Shown here one piece after another: positions 43,791-57,200 of a stretch of DNA of 64,000 nt. Source of the stretch: Asterias amurensis. Lineage: Eukaryota; Echinodermata; Asteroidea; Forcipulatida; Asteriidae. The stretch spans positions 13,156,501 to 13,220,500 of the forward strand of contig NC_092666.1 of assembly GCF_032118995.1 (NCBI RefSeq). The letters run 5' to 3'. The notes beneath the pieces are model-generated. The model was not told where the DNA came from. It did not search any database and saw nothing but the letters and a program-made list of their open reading frames with translations. Every line of letters begins with the position of its first letter. Position 1 is the first letter of the stretch. Made by a program: the position numbers and the translations under genes.

Positions 43791-44290
43791 ACACAGTTAT
43801 AAACAAACATGCCTCATGTACGGCAACGTTTAACACTTGCGTACGTTTATTATTTTATTTTAAACTCATTCAAAAAATCTACACATTAATCCCAGTAAAT
43901 TGGACATAACATCTTCAGTATACCAGAACCACAAAGACAAATAGTCATCAATAAAAATCCTACTGAAAATCAAACCATTAATACCACAGATGACGTACAG
44001 TTGAACACTCATGACATCTTCGCGGTATAGAAGAATGTCCAGCGAGACAATTTCTCGAAAGAACATAATATAATTTCTACTGCAATTAGATTAAGCACAC
44101 GGTCTTACCGCAATCCATACCTCACTATATCATTCCTCCAATTCCATGAACACCAAAGTTGTTTGCCTAAAAGGAAAATGACTAAAAGGTGAATTCCCTA
44201 TAATTTCCCGATTAAGACAAAAATTGAACTCAACAATGAAATTTGTAAACAGATCTTTGCCCTATTTCTAAACATTTCGCTTGGTAGAAT
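43791..44290. other. Intergenic DNA, nothing assigned
   Basis: A/T-rich, no coding exon or repeat recognised. Confidence 0.4.
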
Positions 44291-44669
44291 TTAAAGGCGG
44301 GGACACCTTTGGTAATATTATCGAAAGACCAGTCTTCGATCTCACTTGTGGTATCTCAACATTATGCATAAAATAATAAACCAGTAACAATTTTAACTCA
44401 ATTTGCTAATTTGATAATAATGAAAGAAAAAAAAAAATACCCTTGTCACACAAAGTGTGCGCTTTTAGATGGTTGAATTCGAGACCTCAGCAGCTGAGGT
44501 GGTAGGCCTAAACTAAATACTTCTGTCTCAATCACTACGTTATTACTTTAGAGGGAGCCGTTTCTCACAATGTTTTATACTATTAGCAGCTCTCCGTTAT
44601 TCGTTACTAAGTAAGCTGTTTTGCTTACAATTATTTTGTGTAATTACCAATAGTGGCCAGTGCCTCTAA
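44291..44669. mobile_element. Family B MITE, oldest-looking copy
   Basis: TTAAAGGCGGGGACACCTTTGG to CCAATAGTGGCCAGTGCCTCTA, inverted relative to 21432. Many substitutions. Confidence 0.7.
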
Positions 44670-45229
44670 TGCTCCGTTCAAGATACTTTGTACCGTACCT
44701 CGGAACATTAAAGCCCATAAACTGTTTCCGTGTATGGTGAACAATGAATGTCAACCCATCGGGGGGAATGGTTCCTTTGTCGTTCTACAGGACTGAAATC
44801 AAGGAAGAACAAACACAACATTGCAACACACGCACCCTCTTTTAATAAATAACCTCAAGATCAATATCTCATATAATTATTTATCAAAGTTGCTATGGGG
44901 ATGTTGTGTAAACGAATCAACAGAAACGCTAGACTAGGCTGAATCGGGGTGTGGTGTGATACGCTCAATTAACGCTATGTTCATGTTTATCAGCAGAAGA
45001 TAAACTATTTGTTGATATACCTTTTAATAAGTCTGACCATAGAGTAAGGTCTGACTGATACGCCATCTTTATAACTGGGACTGGCAGATAGCCCTATTCT
45101 AGGATATACTATACGTTAGTATGTAGGAGAAAACAAGAGATTTTAACTACCAGTACTCTTAATTACATGCTGCTGGTGTTAATGTCATTGAAGATCTTAA
45201 CTTGTAGTTGGTTGTTTCGTCTGGAATAA
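44670..45229. promoter_or_regulatory. Upstream region of the SSUH2-like gene
   Basis: No repeat or RNA gene seen; the promoter should lie here by position. No core element could be named. Confidence 0.3.
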
Positions 45230-48200
45230 ATGGCGGGGGTTACACAAATAGCTTCAACGTCATCTCTACCACCGGTTGAGTCGACAGGTAGGTGTGTCAC
45301 CTCGTACCTTTTAATTCAATTCAATGAGCCGTTTACCACTTTATGTTTGAACAATGACCTGCTCAGTCATAATGTACCGCTTACATTTGAATTCCTCAGA
45401 CTATAGGGACAGTTTCTTGTCAAATAGTTCGGAGCAGGTTTTTATATAGCAACCTCCAGGGGCCAGGTACATTGCTTGTGACTGGTATTTAGCTATTGTT
45501 TACGTATAATAACAAATGAGTGGAATCTTGGCTGGTAATCTGAGTTTACTAAGCAAGGATTTTTTGGCTTAAACGAAATTTTGTGCTTAAGTAGCTCTAT
45601 GAAATTGGGCCCAGATGATGATGAGCAAACCCTGGTACCCTGGCGCCATACACATCCATTCAGAATCATGCGTCTCTTACGTAACGAAGCAAAAGCTTGC
45701 CCCTAATCATGTGACACAACAACTGTCTCATAGCCTGAAATTTAACTGGTAACTCTTGATCAAGCACGTCATTGTACCATACAATATTTATTCAAATCTA
45801 ACACGCAAATGGCTTATATTCAATTCAAGCTAACATGTATGTCCATAGTCATAATATTAGAAAAGACGGAATCATAATGAACGAAACAAAGTTAGTTGTG
45901 CAATACTAAGCAAATAGTGAACATGAATAATAATAATGTTCGAAAACAAAAATCATCTAGTTTCAGGAAACATTACAACTCATATCACATATCTTTCTCA
46001 TTTCATACTCTGATAGTGTGTGCGGGCTTGTATCATCAAAACACAAAATCACATCATCTAAAAGCCGTAGCCCCTCATACTTTGGTAGGGGCTGTTTTAA
46101 ATAACTTAAGCACAACATCTCTGTCAAAACATTTCTTGTTTAATTGTGTTCTGGGCAAGCAAAAAAGTCCTTGCTAAGTAAAATCAGATTACCGGCCAAG
46201 TAAATTGTTATGCTAAGTAAACAACAGCTTATTTTAATACCAGTCACAAGCAATGTATATGGCATGAAATTTTGGCAAGCAACATGTGTAAAATAAGCGA
46301 GCTGTTTTTGTGCTTAAGCATTTTTTTTTTTGCCTAAACAGCTCTATGAAATTGGCCCCAGGTCTTAATAAGGCTATTTTCCCTTCCATTTCCAACCCCT
46401 CAAAAGGATCGCCTCACGGGAATCAAGTTCCCCTTGCGCAGAATGTCCAGTCGCCCTCCCAATCATTGCCACAAGCCCCGCCCATGTACGTGCAAACTGC
46501 ACAGTTGCCTCTTGTTGCATCCGGGGACTTGTCCAGACCTGGAATGGACCAATCAATACGTGAGTATGCATAATGACGTCAGTCGAAGAACTAATGACGC
46601 CAGTTGCAGTTTGTCTCAGTCAACTTCAGAATTGCTTGATAATAACATAACAACAACAACCGTGCAGCATTGCCTGTAACGAAATGCAATGGAATATACA
46701 AAACCACCTTTTTATATCACCAATGACATGCTCTTCAAAAGGTAAACATTAATTAATAAGACAAATAATGGTTAACCTATTAACTAACAAGAATAGGCCC
46801 TACGTCCATACAAAAATAAGGCAATTTCAATTGTTCACAGCCTGCGGTTGCCAAATACAACCATATACAACTCACTACATGTTAATCAAACATTGAAATA
46901 AATAAACAACCTGTTAGTCCATTTTTCTCGATCAAGCTTGGAGAGCGCCCTCTGGCGGGACAGATTCTCCATCCTACACTTGGCCAGACGCTCCAAATGC
47001 AGACGTGGAGGACAACGAGAAGTTGCGAGAACCAGCGTACAAAATGACGCAGGCCATAACGAAAATCGACGGCTACGAGAACACGAGTATCAACGAGAGT
47101 AAGTCAAAAGAAGGATTCATTCGACATGTAATTCATGTTCGTAAAAAGCAAAAAAAAACATTTCCTCTAGAATAAAACTCTCTGTTTTCACTTAAAGAAT
47201 TATATGGACAATGTGCGGGTAACCATTTAAAGGTACTAAAGTTTGTGTGTGAGATTTGAGGAATAACATGGTGAAATACAATTTTTATTAATGCCTGGCC
47301 CCTTAACGGAACATAGGGATCAGTATTCTTATAGTCATAAAAGCATACAGGGAACAAGACAAAGATGGCGATCGAAGCATAGAATGGTTGCGCATCTGCT
47401 AGTATTGAATGATTTAAGCTTTCGGTTATAAGCAGCCCAAGATGTGGAACTGGTGCATGGCTAACTATCACTTTCTTTAGCAGTATTTGATGTATTTTTA
47501 TAACTAATTATATTTTGGAGAAGAGTGCTAGGAATTAAGTTTTAAGTTACTTTGTCTTTTTTTTCTTCAAAAGAAAATAACATTCATACAAAACAGGTGG
47601 GTCGTTAAAATAAGGTGACATGAAGAGTTTTGTTGAAATTGAATTAGTAGACCAAACATCATTTCTTTTTTTACACCAAAGTCGGCAGGGTTCGAACCTG
47701 CGCGGGAGAGCCCAACAGATTTATAATCTGTCGCCTTAACCACTCGGCCACGACTACCTGTGAGGATTTTTCTACTTGCATACTTTGTGAACTTATCTAC
47801 TTGCAATGTTTATAACTTCTTTACTTGTACTTAATTGTTTATGAAACATGAAGCCCCCAAAACAGGGGGGGGGAACGCAGTCGGCAGGGTTCGACACCTG
47901 CGCGGGAAGATCCCAACAGATTTCTAATCCGTCGCCTTAACCACGCGGCCACGACTACCTGTCATGAAGAATAATCTACTCACAATGTTTGTAAACTTCT
48001 TTTCTTGTACTTAATTGTTTATGAAACATGAAGCCCCCAAAAAACCAAAAGCGTATTCGGCAGGGTTCGAACCTGCGCGGGGAGACCTCAACAGATTTTA
48101 AGTGTGTCGCCTTAACCACTCGGCCACGACTACCTGTAAGGAATTCTCTATCTTGCAATGTTGTAAACTGCTTTATCTTGTACTCGAATGTTTATGAAAC

Positions 48201-51200
48201 ATGATGCCCCAAAAAGGAAAAAACGTAGTCGGCAGGGTTCGAACCTGGGCGGGGAGACCCCAACAGATTTCTAGCCTGTCGCCTTAACCACTCGGCCACG
48301 ACTACCTGTAAGGAATTCTCTATCTTGCAATGTTGTAAACTGCTTTATCTTGTACTCGAATGTTTATGAAACATGATGCCCCAAAAAGGAAAAAACGTAG
48401 AAGGCAGGGTTCGAACCTGCGCGGGAAGATCACAACAGATTTCTAATCCGTCGCCTTAACCACTCGGCCACGACTACCTGTGAGGAATTATTTACTTGCG
48501 ATGTTTAGCAACTTCTTTTTCTTGTACTCGAATGGGCCACTGGGCCACGACTACCTTTATCGAATTATCTACTCGCAATGTTTGTGATTTTATTTTTCCT
48601 GTACTCAAACTTTTACGAAACATGATGCCCCTAAAAGGCAAAAACGTAGTCGGCAGGGTTCGAACCTGCGCGGGGAGACCCCAATAGATTTCTAGTCTAT
48701 CGCCTTAACCACTCGGCCACGACTAATTGTGAGGATTTTTCTACTTGCATACTTTGTGAACTTATTTTCTTGTACTCGAATGTTTATGAAACATGATGCC
48801 CCAAAAGGAAAAACGTAGTCGGCAGGGTTTGAACCTGCGCGGGGAGACCCTGACAGATTTCAAGTCTGTCGCCTTAACCACTCGGCCACGACTACCTGTA
48901 CGAAATTATCTACTTGCAATTGTGTAAACTGCTTTATCTTGTACTCGAATGTTTATGAAACATGATGCCCCCAAAAAGGCAAAACCGTAGTCTGCAGGGT
49001 TCGAACCTGCAGATTTCTAGTCTGTCGCCTTAACCACTCGGCCACGACTACCTGTTAGGAATTCTGTACTTAAAATGGTATGGGCTTCTTTATTCTTGAA
49101 TGATTATGAAACATGATGCCCCCAAAAGAGCAAAAGCGTAGTCGGCAGGGTTCGAACCTGCGCGGGGAGACCCCAACAGATTTCTAGTCTGTCGCCTTAA
49201 CCACTCGGCCACGACTACCTGTGAGGAATTCTGTACTTACAATGTTATGGGCTTCTTTTTCTTGTACTCAAACTTTTACGAAACATGATGCCCCTAAAAT
49301 GCAAAAACGTAGTCGGCAGGGTTCGAACCTGCGCGGGGAGACCCCAACAGATTTCAAGTCTGTCGCCTTAACCACTCGGCCACGACTACCTGTGTTGAGA
49401 AATTATCTAATTGCAATGTTAATATACCTCTTTTTCTTGTACTCGAACTTTTACGAAACATGATGCCCCTAAAAGGCAAAAACGTTGTCGGCAGGGTTCG
49501 AACCTGCGCGGGGAGACCCCAACAGGTTTCTAGCCTATCGCCTTAACCACTCGGCCACGAATACCTGTGAGGATTTTTCTACTTGCATACTTTGTGAACT
49601 TATTTTCTTGTACTCGAATGTTTATGAAACATGATGCCCCAAAAGGAAAATCGTAGTCGGCAGGGTTTGAACCTGCGCGGGGAGACCCCAAAAGATTTCA
49701 AGTCTGTCGCCTTAACCACTCGGCCACGACTACCTGTGTTGAGGAATTATCTACTTGCAATGTTTATAGACCTCTTTTTCTTGTACTCGAATGTTTATGA
49801 AACATAACGTCCCAAAAGGGCAAAAACGTACTTGGCGGGGTTTGAACCTGCGCGGGCAGACCAACAGATATCAAGTCTGTCGCCTTAACCACTGGGCCAC
49901 GACTACCTTTATCGAATTATCTACTCGCAATGTTTGTGATTTTATTTTTCCTGTACTCAAACTTTTACGAAACATGATGCCCCTAAAAGGCAAAAACGTA
50001 GTCGGCAGGGTTCGAACCTGCGCGGGGAGACCCCAATAGATTTCTAGTCTATCGCCTTAACCACTCGGCCACGACTACCTGTGAGGATTTTTCTACTTGC
50101 ATACTTTGTGAACTTATTTTCTTGTACTCGAATGTTTATGAAACATGATGCCCCAAAAGGAAAAACGTAGTCGGCAGGGTTTGAACCTGCGCGGGGAGAC
50201 CCCAACAGATTTCAAGTCTGTCGCCTTAACCACTCGGCCACGACTACCTGTACGGAATTATCTACTTGCAATTGTGTAAACTGCTTTATCTTGTACTCGA
50301 ATGTTTATGAAACATGATGCCCCAAAAAAGGAAAAACCGTAGTCTGCAGGGTTCGAACCTGCAGATCGACTACCTGTGTTGAGGATTTATCTACTTGCAA
50401 TTTTTATAAAACTTCTTTTTCTTGTACTCAAACTTTTACGAAACATGATGCCCCTAAAATGCAAAAACGTAGTCGGCAGGGTTCGAACCTGCGCGGGGAG
50501 ACCCCAATAGATTTCACGTCTGTCGCCTTAACCACTCGGCCACGACTACCTGTGTTGAGGATTTATCTACTTGCAATTTTTATAAAACTTCTTTTTCTTG
50601 TACTCAAACTTTTACGAAACATGATGCCCCTAAAATGCAAAAACGTAGAAGGCAGGGTTCGAACCTGCGCGGGGAGACCCCAATAGATTTCTAGTCTATC
50701 GCCTTAACCAGTCGGCCACGACTACCTGTGAGGAAATATCTTTTTGCATACTTTGTGAACTTATTTTCTTGTACTCGAATGTTTATGAAACATAATGCCC
50801 CAAAAGGAAAAACGTAGTCGGCAGGACTCGAACCTACGCGGGGAGACCCCAACAGATTTCTAGTCTGTCGCCTTATCCACCTGTCACAACTACCTCTTAG
50901 GAATTATCTACTTACAATAGTATGGGCTTCTTTTTTCGTGAATGTTTATGAAACACGATGCCCCCAAAAAGGCAAAAAACGTAGTCGGCAGGGTTCGAAT
51001 CTGCGCGGGGAAACCCCAATAGAGTTCTAGTCTATCGCCTTAACCACTCGGCCACGACTACCTGTGAGGAAATGTTTTTTTGCATACTTTGTAAACTTAT
51101 TTTCTTGTACTCGAATGTTTATGAAACATAATGCCCCAAAAGGAAAAACGTAGTCGGCAGGACTCGAACCTGCGCGGGGAATCCCCAACAGATTTTTAGT

Positions 51201-54200
51201 CTGTCGCCTTAACCACTCGGCCACGACTAACTGTTAAGAATTCTCTACTTACAATGTTATTGGCTTCTTTTTTTATTGAATGTTTATGAAACATGATGCC
51301 CCAAAAAAGGCAAAATCGTAGTCGGTAGGGTTCGAACCTGCGCGGGGAGACCCCAACAGATTTCAAGTCTGTCGCCTTAACCACTCGGCCACGACTACCT
51401 GTGTTGAGGAATTATCTACTTGCAAAGTTTATCAACCTCTTTTTCTTGTACTCAAACTTGTACGAAACATGATGCCCCTAAAAGGCAAAAACGTAGTCGG
51501 CAGGGTTCGAACCTGCGCGGGGAGACCCCAATAGATTTCTAGTCTATCGCCTTAACCACTCGGCCACGACTACCTGTGAGGATTTTTCTACTTGCATACT
51601 TTGTGAACTTATTTTCTTGTACTCGAATGTTTATGAAACATGATGCCCCAAAAAGAAAATCGTAGTCGGCAGGGTTTGAATCTGCGCGGGGAGACCCCAA
51701 CAGATTTCAAGTCTGTCGCCTTAACCACTCGGCCACGACTACCTGTACGGAATTATCTACTTGCAATTGTGTAAACTGCTTTATCTTGTACTCGAATGTT
51801 TATGAAACATGATGCCCCAAAAAAGGAAAAACCGTAGTCTGCAGGGTTCGAACCTGCAGATTTCTAGTCTGTCGCCTTAACCACTCGGCCACGACTACCT
51901 GTGTTGAGGATTTATCTACTTGCAATTTTTATAAAACTTCTTTTTCTTGTACTCAAACTTTTACGAAACATGATGCCCCTAAAATGCAAAAACGTAGTCG
52001 GCAGGGTTCGAACCTGCGCGGGGAGACCCCAATAGATTTCTAGTATATCGCCTTAACCACTCGGCCACGACTACCTGCGAGGACATATCTTTTTGCATAC
52101 TTTGTGAACTTATTTTCTTGTACTCGAATGTGTATGAAACATAATGCCCCAAAAGGAAAAACGTAGTCGGCAGGACTCGAACCTGCGCGGGGAGACCCCA
52201 ACAGATTTCTAGTCTGTCGCCTTAACCACCTGTCACGATTACCTCTTAGGAATTATCTACTTACAATAGTATGGGCTTCTTTTTTCGTGAATGTTTATGA
52301 AACACGATGCCCCCAAAAAGGCAAAAAACGTAGTCGGCAGGGTCGAACCTGCGCGGGGAGACCCCAATAGATTTCTAGTCTATCGCCTTAACCACTCGGC
52401 CACGACTACCTGTGAGGATTTTTCTACTTGCATACTTTGTGAACTTATTTTCTTGTACTCGAATGTTTATGAAACATGATGCCCAAAAAGGAAAAACGTA
52501 GTCGGCAGGGTTCGAACCTGCGCGGGGAGACCCCAATAGATTTCTAGTCTATCGCCTTAACCACTCGGCCACGACTACCTGTGAGGATTTTTCTACTTGC
52601 ATACTTAGTGAACTTATTTTCTTGTACTCGAATGTTTATGAAACATGATGCCCCAAAAGGAAAAACGTAGTCGGCAGGGTTTGAACCTGCGCGGGGAGAC
52701 CCCAACAGATTTCAAGTCTGTCGCCTTAATCACTCGGCCACGACTACCTGTACGGAATTGTCTACTTGCAATTGTGTAAACTGCTTTATCTTGTACTCGA
52801 ATGTTTATGAAACATTATGCCCCAAAAAAGGCAAAACCGTAGTCTGCAGGGCTCGAACCTGCAGATTTCTAGTCTGTCGCCTTAACCACTCGGCCACGAC
52901 TACCTGTAAGGAATTCTGTACTTACAATGTTATGGGCTTCTTTTTTTCTTGAACGATTATGAAACATGATGCCCCCAAAAAGGCAAAAGCGTAGTCGGCA
53001 GGGTTCGAACCTGCGCGGGGAGACCCCAACAGATTTCAAGTCTGTCGCCTTAACCACTCGGCCACGACTACCTGTGAGAAAAAATTTACTTGCGATGTGT
53101 GTAAACTTTTTTTCTTGTACTCGAATGTTTATGAAACATGATGCCCCCAAAAAGGGCAAAACGTAGTCGGCAGGGTTCGAACCTGCGCGGGGAGACCCCA
53201 ACAGATTTCAAGTCTGTCGCCTTAACCGCTCGGCCACGACTACCTGTGTTGAGGAATTATCAACTTGCATTTTTTTTTAATTTCTTTTTCTTGTACTCGA
53301 ATGTTTATGAAACATAATGTCCCAAAAGGGCAAAAACATACTTGGCGGGGTTTGAACCTGCGCGGGCAGACCAACAGATTTCTAGTCTATCGCCTTCATA
53401 ACCACTCGGCCACGACTACCTTTAACGAATTATCTACTCGCAATGTTTGTGAACTTTTTTTTCCTGTACTCAAATTTTTACGAAACTTGATGCCCATAAA
53501 AGGCAAAAACGTAGTCGGCAGGGTTCGAACCTGCGCTGGGAGACCCCAACAGATTTCTAGTCTATCGCCTTAACCACTCGGCCACGACTACCTGTGAAGA
53601 TTTATCTACTTGCATACTTTGTGAACTTATTTTCTTGTACTCGATTGTTTATGAAACATGATGCCCCAAAAAGGCAAAAACGTAGCCGGCAGGGTTCAAA
53701 CCTGCGCGGGGAGACCCCAATAGATTTCTAGTCTATCGCCTTAACCGCTCGGCCACGACTACTTAGCTGTAGGGAATTCTCTATCTGCAATTTTTGTGAA
53801 CTCTTTTTCTTGTATTCGATTGTTTATGAAACATGATGCTCCCCCCAAAAGGCAAAAACGTAGTCGGCAGGGTTCGAACCTGCGCGGGGAGACCCCAATA
53901 GATTTCTAGTCTATCGCCTTAACCACTCGGCCACGACTACCTGTGAGGATTCGTTTACTTGCGATGTTTGTAAACTTCTTTTTCTTGTGCTCGATTGTTT
54001 AGGAAACATTATGCCCAACAAGGCAAAAACCACGACTACCTAGCTGAGGCCACGACTACCTAGCTGTGGGTAATTCTCTACTTGCAACTTTTGTAAAATT
54101 ATTTTCTTATTCTCGAATGTTTATGAAACATGATGCCAAAAATAGCAAAAAGGTTGTCGGCAGGGTTCGAACCTGCGCGGGGAGACCGCACCAGATTTCA

Positions 54201-57200
54201 AGTCTGTCGCCTTAACCACTCGGCCACGACTACCTGTGTCTAGCTTCCATTTAAATTTAGCTAGCAATTTGAAAGCTCAGTGTTAGAGAAAAACAAGACG
54301 AGTTCTCAGTCGGCAGGATTCGAACCTGCGATGTAGAACTCCGACCTTAGCTAAAAGAAAACTAATTTCAGTATTCATTAATAGAAGAACAAAATGAAAT
54401 AGAAATTTCACGTAGTCGGCAGGATTCGAACCTGCGCGGGGAGACCGCAACAGATTTCAAGTCTGTCGCCTTAACCACTCGGCCACGACTACCTGTGTCC
54501 AGCTTCCATTTAAATTTAGCTAGCAATTTGAAAGCTCAGTGTTAGAGAAAAAACAAGACGAGTTCTCAGTCGGCAGGATTCGAACCTGCGATGTAGAACT
54601 CCGACCTTAGCTAAAAGAAAACTAATTTCAGTATTCATTAATAGAAGAACAAAATGAAATAGAAATTTCACGTAGTCGGCAGGATTCGAACCTGCGCGGG
54701 GAGACCCCAATAGATTTCTAGTCTATCGCCTTAACCACTCGGCCACGACTACCTGTGTCTAGCTTCCATTTAAATTTAGCTAGCAATTTGAAAGCTCAGT
54801 GTTAGAGAAAAAACAAGACGAGTTCTCAGTCGGCAGGATTCGAACCTGCGATGTAGAACTCCGACCTTAGCTAAAAGAAAACTAATTTCAGTATTCATTG
54901 ATAGAAGAACAAAATAAAATAGAAATTTCACGTAGTCGGCAGGATTCGAACCTGCGCGGGGAGACCCCAATAGATTTCTAGTCTATCGCCTTAACCGCTC
55001 GGCCACGACTACTTGAAACCATTATTAGATTTTGTTAGATTTTATTAAATTGTAGTGCAATGTTTTCGAGGAAACGTAAAGCAAAACGACGTAGTTGGCA
55101 GGGTTCGAACCTAACAGATTTCAAGTCTGTCGCCTCAACCACTCGGCCACGACTACCTGTCACTTTTGACTCGTTTTTATTTGTATTCTTCGGGACAAAA
55201 CAAGATGAATTCAAACTTGCAATGTATATTGGGCAATGGAAATTAGTAATTTGTAGAAGAAAAAAGAAAAATCACACGTAGTCGGCAGGATTCGAACCTG
55301 CGCGGGGAGACCCCAATAGATTTCTAGTCTATCGCCTTAACCGCTCGGCCACGACTACTTGACAATGTTAGTGGTTTGTGTTAGGTGTTAGTTTTCATAG
55401 TGTTGCCGGTCTATTTTTAACAATTTGTTTTAGATCCAGTTTTATCAACTCTTTGGTTCAATACACATACTGTTTAAAATCAACAAATGATACTGGGACA
55501 ATATAGAATTAAGTTTGTTAAACCGTAGCTTGATGTCTTATACCCACCTTCCATTAAAGCAGTTCACTGAAATGCATTATTCATCTTACTTTCTAAATAT
55601 TATTTGTTTTTGTATAATTTTATCTAATTCGGTGCTGGGTTCATAGAACAAAGTCGACTTCTTTATTTAAGCTGCGTGCATAGGAGAGGAATTAAGTTGA
55701 TTAAAATGAAACAGTTATATCATCTGATAAGGAGATTAATTATTTGTTTGTTTTGGGATTTTCTTTCCAAGTTTTCACTCTTTGAGTTTAAGTCAGTTTG
55801 AATAATAGACCTCTACCAATTAGCCTCCGCCCACCATGACGGCGATCACGTGGTTGCATACTCTCTTAATGTAAAAGAGTGAAAACCTCTCGTTTTGTCC
55901 ACCATCCCACTCTTGCAAATAACCATATGCGTGACAACTCGTTTTAGAGTGAAATACTGTACTTTTAACTCAATTAACAGTGAAGTTCGTTCCAATTTCA
56001 AAAAAAAAAAAGTGACACAGATTGACTTTCACTCTCAAAAGAGCGAATCTGACACCACTCGAACAAGAGAGTGACGTTTTCACTCTTTTACAGTTAGAGA
56101 GTACACCACAAAGCGTCAAGGGGTGGATTTCACAAAGGTAGTCCTAACTTAGGACTAGTCCTAGGCAATGCTAAGAGATAGGACCAGTCCCAAGTTAGGA
56201 TGAGTTACTGGTCCTAACTTAGGACCAGTCCTATCTCTTAGCATTGCTTAGGACTAGTCCTAAGTTAGGACTACCTTTGTGAAATCCACCCAAGGTCAAT
56301 GACGTCACGTGCACTTCATCTATGTGAAAGACACAACGCAAAAATTCAAAATGGCGGAAAATTGTTTACATTTTAGGACGAAGTTTTAAAGGGACACACC
56401 GGCCGAACTGGGCTATTTGGGCTACAAAATAGACTGAGCTATGACTTCAACGATCTTCCAGGAATGAAGAAGAACAGTCCTTAAAAAGAATCATCAAATT
56501 TAGCCGTTGTTGAGCATTTTAAGACAAAAACGCAGGTCGCGTGATTGTTCTAACCAAAAAGTGGTGCAAACAATCACGTGACCTTCTGGGCTAGTTTTAC
56601 TTTCAGCCGTCTAAAAGTAACTTACTTAACCAAATTTAAATCTTTTTTTACAAAATTATTTACGAATAGTTGACGAAAAAGATCATGTATTCAAATTATC
56701 GCTACAAAATGTAAATAATGGTGAAAAACTAACGTAAGATTCACATTCAAAGAGTCCGTGAAACGGAAGCTTGTTATGTGGCCGCTTTGGTTTTTAAAAA
56801 TCATTTTTCGCTAAATACGTGACATTTTGATGATTTTTTTTACAGCAACCATCTACAAAAAAATTATTTATGATTCTACTCCCCTAAATTGCGTAAACGG
56901 TGAGCCGGTGTGTCCCTTTAAAGTGTTTGCCTTTTGGACGCTTATTGTTCCACTGTTTTGATTGGTCAATGCATAATGAGCAGAGCCTAAAGGACCTGTC
57001 TTTCGTTTGTTTTATTTATTAATACTAACACAACAACAGTAAATTTATAAGCTTAAAGACAGTGGACAGTATTGGTAAATGTCAAAGACCAGTTTTCTCA
57101 CTTGGTGTATCTCAACATATGCATAAAATAACAAACCTGTGAAAATTTGAGCTTGATTGGTCGTCGGAGTTGCGAGATAACTATGAAAGAAAAAAACACC

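Larger units (their letters stand above)
47677..55358 (-). repeat. Tandem array of serine tRNA units (170-bp and 260-bp types)
   Basis: Start-to-start distances from 51317 to 53859 are 152-178 bp, mostly 168-175. Spacers share CTTGTACTCGAATGTTTATG, AAACATGATGCCCC and AAAAGG. The order AGA, TGA, deleted form recurs at 48645, 49997, 51492 and 52497, a higher-order repeat. At 54235-55012 three near-identical 260-bp units replace it, each with one full tRNA and one T-arm stub. Confidence 0.9.

Noticed and set aside
49221..55281. Short proteins across the tRNA array (VVKATDLKSVGVSPRRFEPCR and similar)
   Set aside because: These are translations of tRNA-Ser sequence, a known false gene pattern.
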